This document shows positions 59,286 to 64,000 of a stretch of DNA of 64,000 bases, in pieces. Each line of letters begins with the position of its first letter. The first letter of the stretch is position 1. Below the pieces are notes generated by a model. The model was given only the letters and a program-made list of their open reading frames with translations. It had not been told where the DNA came from and made no database searches. A program made the translations under genes and the position numbers. The DNA comes from Agrocybe praecox (Eukaryota; Basidiomycota; Agaricomycetes; Agaricales; Agrocybaceae): positions 3,038,001 through 3,102,000 of the forward strand of contig OZ024842.1 in assembly GCA_964017145.1 (NCBI GenBank), written 5' to 3'.

Positions 59286-60680
59286 ATGGAACTACTGACA
59301 ACCACTACGCAATCGTCGGGTATCTCGATACTCGAGAAACAAAATATTGACTCACTACCCCCAGAGATTCTTTCGTACATATTCTCCTTGACCCTTCCAA
59401 ACCGACGCTACCTCAACTGTAACTCGCTTGAGGTTACTCTTAGTCACGTCTCAACTTATTGGAGAGCCGTAGCTCTAAGCACCTCTTGTTTATGGACCGA
59501 AATTGAAGTTTACTCCAGAAAATCAAAATCACGGCTCAGGAAATACCTTCGCAGGGCGGGCGTGAATAATGTTGATATCATCATTGACATTTACCGCTAC
59601 GAAAATATGCGGAAAAAATGGGGCCCACAAAGACAAGCCTTTATCGAGTCAATAACCAGCCAAATTGTCTCGAACGTCCATCGTATTCGGTATCTTTCAA
59701 TTACATGTTTTTCCAAGGCCAATCTTCTCAAGATAGTGACCCCATTTCACCTGTCCCATGCCCCTAACCTTCAGAAATTTATCGCCACCTATGATTCAGC
59801 AGAGGCTACTGCAGGTCCGCCTGCACCCCTTCTTCAATGTCAGAGGATCCGGCTTTTCCAAAGAGGTGCTCCACTCCTCACACATCTTGACATAGACCTG
59901 CCGAATCTATACCCATCCAATCCTTTCCTTGGTAATATAACCTCCCTCGAAGTTAACTTCAACCCCTTGTTTGGTGGTAGAAACATCACATTTGAACGGT
60001 TCATGGATGTCGTCAGTGTACCTCAAAATCTGCTCTATCTCACCATTCGAGGGTCCGCTGCTATCAACACCTGGTATCTCCACCAAAATGGGACACAGTA
60101 TCAGCTCCCACATCTGAAAGGCCTCCGTCTTCTTGATAGTGGCACAATGGCAGTGCATTTTATCCTGAGCGTGACCATGCCTCAACTCGAATCTCTCTGG
60201 CTGGATTGCTCAAATCACAACTTCGACAATTTCCATACTCTCTTCGGTCACCAACAAATCAACTCGAAGTTTCCGGGTCTCAAATATCTGACAATCCCCG
60301 GCTATAACTTATACGACGCGCCCAACTTTGCCCGAATTTTCCCTTCGATTACGCATCTCCATCTTCTACATTCCAATCTCTTCCACACCTCAGAGCTGCA
60401 CACTGCGCTGACTCGATTGTGGTTGTCTCTCGATACTATTGTCCTGAGTATGTTTAGGGCGCAGTATAGCAATAATTTCTTTGATACTCTCGGGACTATA
60501 CTCTTACAACGGCAGAGAGTTGGGCGGACGGTTGGCCAAATATTAGTTAATGAGGACCACGTCGTGAAAATACGTAAAGGACTTGCGCCATCCAATACCC
60601 AGACCAGGGTGGAGGTCCTGAGTACAAGTAACTACAGGGAAATATGGTGGAACAAGCTGGATCAGCCGGAATTATCTTAA
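59286..60680 (+). CDS. F-box/LRR-type protein, single exon
   Basis: An uninterrupted 464-residue frame. The N-terminus has an F-box (IDSLPPEILSYIFSLTLPNR through VTLSHVSTYWRAVALSTSCLWTEIEV), which would bind Skp1 in an SCF ubiquitin ligase. The remainder is leucine-rich and repetitive (THLDIDLPNLYPSNPF, LPHLKGLRLLDSG, MPQLESLWLDCSNHN, FPGLKYLTIPGYNLYD, FPSITHLHLLHSNLF), consistent with degenerate leucine-rich repeats for substrate recognition. Such intron-poor F-box proteins are highly expanded in mushroom genomes. The start MELLTTTTQ (59286) is chosen over the ATG at 59250, whose extra residues are not F-box-like; either is possible. Substrate unknown. Confidence 0.9.
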   Translation: MELLTTTTQSSGISILEKQNIDSLPPEILSYIFSLTLPNRRYLNCNSLEVTLSHVSTYWRAVALSTSCLWTEIEVYSRKSKSRLRKYLRRAGVNNVDIIIDIYRYENMRKKWGPQRQAFIESITSQIVSNVHRIRYLSITCFSKANLLKIVTPFHLSHAPNLQKFIATYDSAEATAGPPAPLLQCQRIRLFQRGAPLLTHLDIDLPNLYPSNPFLGNITSLEVNFNPLFGGRNITFERFMDVVSVPQNLLYLTIRGSAAINTWYLHQNGTQYQLPHLKGLRLLDSGTMAVHFILSVTMPQLESLWLDCSNHNFDNFHTLFGHQQINSKFPGLKYLTIPGYNLYDAPNFARIFPSITHLHLLHSNLFHTSELHTALTRLWLSLDTIVLSMFRAQYSNNFFDTLGTILLQRQRVGRTVGQILVNEDHVVKIRKGLAPSNTQTRVEVLSTSNYREIWWNKLDQPELS

Positions 60681-63600
60681 TAAGAGCATTCCTTTGTTTC
60701 CTCACAGAATACCGTGTGCCGGACTTTGTAGTATGTAGTAACAACTAATGAATTGTATAGCAAAAACCATTATACTCGTGATATTCTTACACAAACTAGA
60801 AATACAGACTATGTATTAGACTACTAACACAGAACAATCAAAGATCCAGACTATCGATACAGTTATGGGAACAGAAGACAAAGACGAGGCAAAACAATGC
60901 TATGTAAAAGAAATGTCCGCATCGGATAGCAACGAGTTTACGGAGCGAATATTGTATGCGGTAGCTCGGAGACCAGTTTCGTGTGCCAGCACTGTTTGAA
61001 TGTGGGCGGTAGGAGAATGAAGTGGGATCGCGGGTGAAGTTGTGTCGAGGAAGATAGGGATTGTGTTGTGAAAACTGGTAAGAGCTGGAAGTGGTTGGAA
61101 GACATAATGGAAGAGGTTTTTGTTTAGGAGGTCCAGGAGTGAAACTGGGTAAGGAGCGTGGAGGCTGAGGTAGAATTCCTAGCCGAGAGTCGATAAGAGA
61201 GAAAAATGGGACGAACAGAACAGAATAAGGATACAACAATCCCTGTAAAGACAGTTATAGTTGAACAGAGTGTGGTGGTGTCGTGCGTGCGTTGTGGTGT
61301 GTCATTGGGAAGAGGTAATGTCGTAGCGGAAGAAATGATGGTTTGTGGCTTATGATTTGTGGTTTTGCTTGTGGTTTACTTGAAGAAGGCGAGAAGGCGA
61401 CCCAGGGGAACATAGAACATGCTGGCATGCGCTGTGTGTATTATTTGGGTCGTATAATTTGAGGTGATTGTAGCTTTCTTTTCACATGCAGCCCCATTTG
61501 CCACATATTGGTTCTGGAGCTGCCTCACGGGCAACTTGGACTTCGGGGACGAGGTGTTCGCGACTCTGAAGAAGTTATTAGATTTTTGCGCCCCGTTTTC
61601 TTGTAGGACTACGTACGGATATTTCGCGAGCCTCTACGTCAAGAGGTGGGATTTCTACTGGAACGGGAGCAGCAGAAACAACAGCAGTCACTAAAGCCGA
61701 TGTTCAGTATGATCATTCTGAGGAGGAAATAAATAAGCTCACTGCAAGCAAAGAAAAGGACGGAGAAGATTTTGAATTGCATTTTGGATCGAGCGAGTAT
61801 GCTTGCTTGGGGAGAATACTCTAGAGTCTAGTGACCTGGCGAAGAGAGGACGGGATGGTAACTGAACAATGACCGATTGAAGAGTTCCCGACTAGACTGC
61901 ATTTATACTTCGGGGTAGTAAGTCGCGAGGGAATTGGTAAGGACAAGGTGAGACCCATATTAGGATGCACCATCCAGACAGCAGTAACGCCGGATGATCT
62001 AAGCGGTCTGAGAATAACTTTTTTTCCTCCAAACAACATCTCGGTACGTTGTGAGATGGGGATGTCCATTTTCATAATCCCACCCTCGATGTTCTCTCTC
62101 CATATTTCTGATTTCTAGAACTGTTTTTTGACCTCATTGTTCAAGTTTTTTTTCTGCCACGCAGAGAGTGCGTACCGTAAGTGCCAGTGCGTCCCCTGAA
62201 CTAAGGATCAACGTTCGGCCTTGGGACCAGAAGAAGCATGAGGGAGAATAAGCAGTGCGTGTCGAGAGACGTTGTACTTTGGCGTAGCCGTGATGGTCAT
62301 CAGAGAGAGAGAGTTCATACAAACGCGCTTCCAAATTAGGACATTAGTTTGTCTCTTTAGGGCGGACCCCAATTATTTCCTTTTCGGGTCTCGAGAGTAC
62401 GTTCCTTGTTGAGCTCAAAGGGGTCTGTATTATCAACAAGACTTGGTTTTGATTTATCAAGATATTGATTGACGTCCCTCACTATGAATAATATCTACCC
62501 ATAGAAAAATCCAGTTACCCCTGAACCCTTGGCTCATGGCACGACTTGTCGCTTCAAAAGTTTCTCGCACTCGCTCCGTCGGCTCTGAGATTATATGATT
62601 ATCTTCGCATCATAGTACAATATTAATTAACGTGCTGACCCGAGGAACATCTAGACCACTGCTCTGCAAGGACCGCTTGGAACTTAAAACTAATATCAAC
62701 CCATGCCTGCCCAGTGCTTCCCGTCTACACATACCTCTGCACGCTATGATAGCCGTCCGGATAATGTGCGTCACATAAAGCGAGAACCTTGAAGGGGAAC
62801 TGAGGGGATGGGGAGAGAATTAATTACCGAATCCCCTGATAAAATTCTACGTATAGTGCGTGCCCACCAAATGAAGAGAAGAGATCATTATCCTCCTCCC
62901 GTACTATATGAAGTTCCCTTTGTATGCTACCCAATGCAAATATCGCCTTTTCCTTGCATTTAGTGGTGGGAATGAAAAACATGCAGAGATAGAACCTACG
63001 GAGCTTACTTGTTTGCACAGAAGAGAAGACCTAGATGAAATTTATTTATTTCCATGCGCTAAAATTACTTTTAACGTCTATTTGGATGCATAAAGGGAAG
63101 TCACTAGAATGGCTTTGAACATTGTTTACACCTTCAACAGACAGTGAGATAGTTGAGCGACCTGGAGAACAATACGTCACTGCAAAAACCGGCGAGCATT
63201 GTAATAGCACAACTATTGACACGCATGGGCATTACTGTAAGGTGGTCTGGTATATCGCACCCAAGCTTACTTCATCGAGTGATCTAGCCGACTTATACCA
63301 TTGCGAAAGCACTGATAAATTCAATGACTCTGAAGTATCCTTCCGCCTATGCGTGTCCTTGGACCCACAGACACTTATGGTACACAAAACCAGCCTAGAA
63401 GACGGATGGTCAAGAATAGCATGAAAACAAGAGTCCACAGGCACGTACTTCACCAGAGCCCAAGCAAGGACCCATATAGCCATACCTTCTATGGATGAGT
63501 GACTCATTACGACATGCCGACGTAGACGCCCTTGTATTTTATGTTTCGACGAGAAAACAAGATGCATTGCGCAACTGTCAACGCTATTTACAGAATAGTG

Positions 63601-64000
63601 AATTAACTTCACAGCGGCGAGTTAGGAAGTTAATCTTAGCAAAGCCCATCAGAAACGATAACATAAGTACATACTGGACTTTGGTCAACGGCGAATTAAA
63701 ATATCTCAATATTCCCATACAGATAGTAAAGCCTGTGTTCCTGGATAGAATAAATAAAATGTCGGCTGGTCTAGAAAAAGAACAGGACCCGTTAATGTTA
63801 TACATATAACTCGAATTGGCATTCCGTTTGTCATTCGACAAAGATAATTATACAATTCACAGGAGGTCCCGTACAAAAGTTTTGCCGCACTCATGTAAAG
63901 ATAGGTGAAACGAGTGGAACAATCACAAGTTAAGGCCCAAGTTCATGTATATATTACGGATAGCAAGAGCGACTGTGGAGGTAGAATCATTGTCATAGAC
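60681..64000. other. Gene-poor right end of the window
   Basis: No gene I can support. The longest frames (minus 60838-61239, proline-rich; minus 63232-63612; plus 63495-63809) have no recognisable domain or splice chain. A short plus-strand stretch at 61694-61824 ends FELHFGSSEYACLGRIL*, faintly like a P450 haem-binding loop. Confidence 0.45.

Noticed and set aside
60838..61239. 133-residue proline-rich minus-strand frame
   Set aside because: No recognisable domain, composition typical of purine/pyrimidine-skewed DNA, and no neighbouring exons.
1..64000. CRISPR arrays, bacterial operons, tRNA or rRNA genes
   Set aside because: Nothing with regular repeat-spacer structure, and no tRNA-like or rRNA sequence recognised by eye; the gene structure is eukaryotic. 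A tRNA scan could still reveal a missed tRNA.

Overview
The window looks like nuclear DNA from an agaricomycete (mushroom-forming) basidiomycete. Genes are broken by many short GT-AG introns of roughly 45-100 bp. There is a Plavaka-type (KDZ class) transposase gene of a kind abundant in Agaricomycetes, an F-box/LRR protein of mushroom type, and compact housekeeping genes that pair well with fungal families. The species is not identifiable from this sequence alone. All exon joins below were made by eye from splice signals and reading frame.

Layout. 0-4 kb: a Plavaka-like transposase on the minus strand with one in-frame stop. 5.7-9.9 kb: a CSC1/OSCA-type stress-gated cation channel (-). 10.1-18.7 kb: a dense housekeeping block with an NFKBIL1-like J-related protein (-), an FLILHELTA/Mrx11-like mitochondrial protein (-), a divergent predicted mitochondrial protein (+), an IMPACT-domain protein (-), divergent ribosomal protein eL33 (+) and glutaryl-CoA dehydrogenase (+). 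18.9-21.3 kb: a BRCT-containing family X DNA polymerase (-). 21.9-23.1 kb: nicotinamide/nicotinate mononucleotide adenylyltransferase (+).

23.2-42.8 kb is the accessory part. Three near-identical tandem units each carry an apparently intact 13-exon MFS transporter of the Dal5/Tna1 (anion:cation symporter) family. A fourth, older paralog lies 3.4 kb further on. Units 2 and 3 are separated by a 1.56 kb insertion whose 8-bp target duplication, matched ends and hairpin tips mark it as a hAT-like non-autonomous element; it contains a spliced 171-codon ORF of unknown function. Between the third and fourth transporters lie a small two-exon ORF and a coiled-coil gene with a 21-bp repeat and a frameshift. 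Because the transporter family includes the yeast nicotinate permease and the array starts right after the NMN adenylyltransferase gene, a link to NAD precursor uptake is possible but unproven.

43-64 kb is gene-poor. It holds a possible unknown gene at 42.9-43.6 kb, a bZIP factor with a hydrophobic segment suggesting ATF6-like membrane tethering (49.6-51.4 kb), a decayed minus-strand gene (55.0-56.3 kb), N-acetylglucosamine-6-phosphate deacetylase (56.6-58.6 kb) and a single-exon F-box/LRR protein (59.3-60.7 kb). The last 3.3 kb shows no convincing gene.
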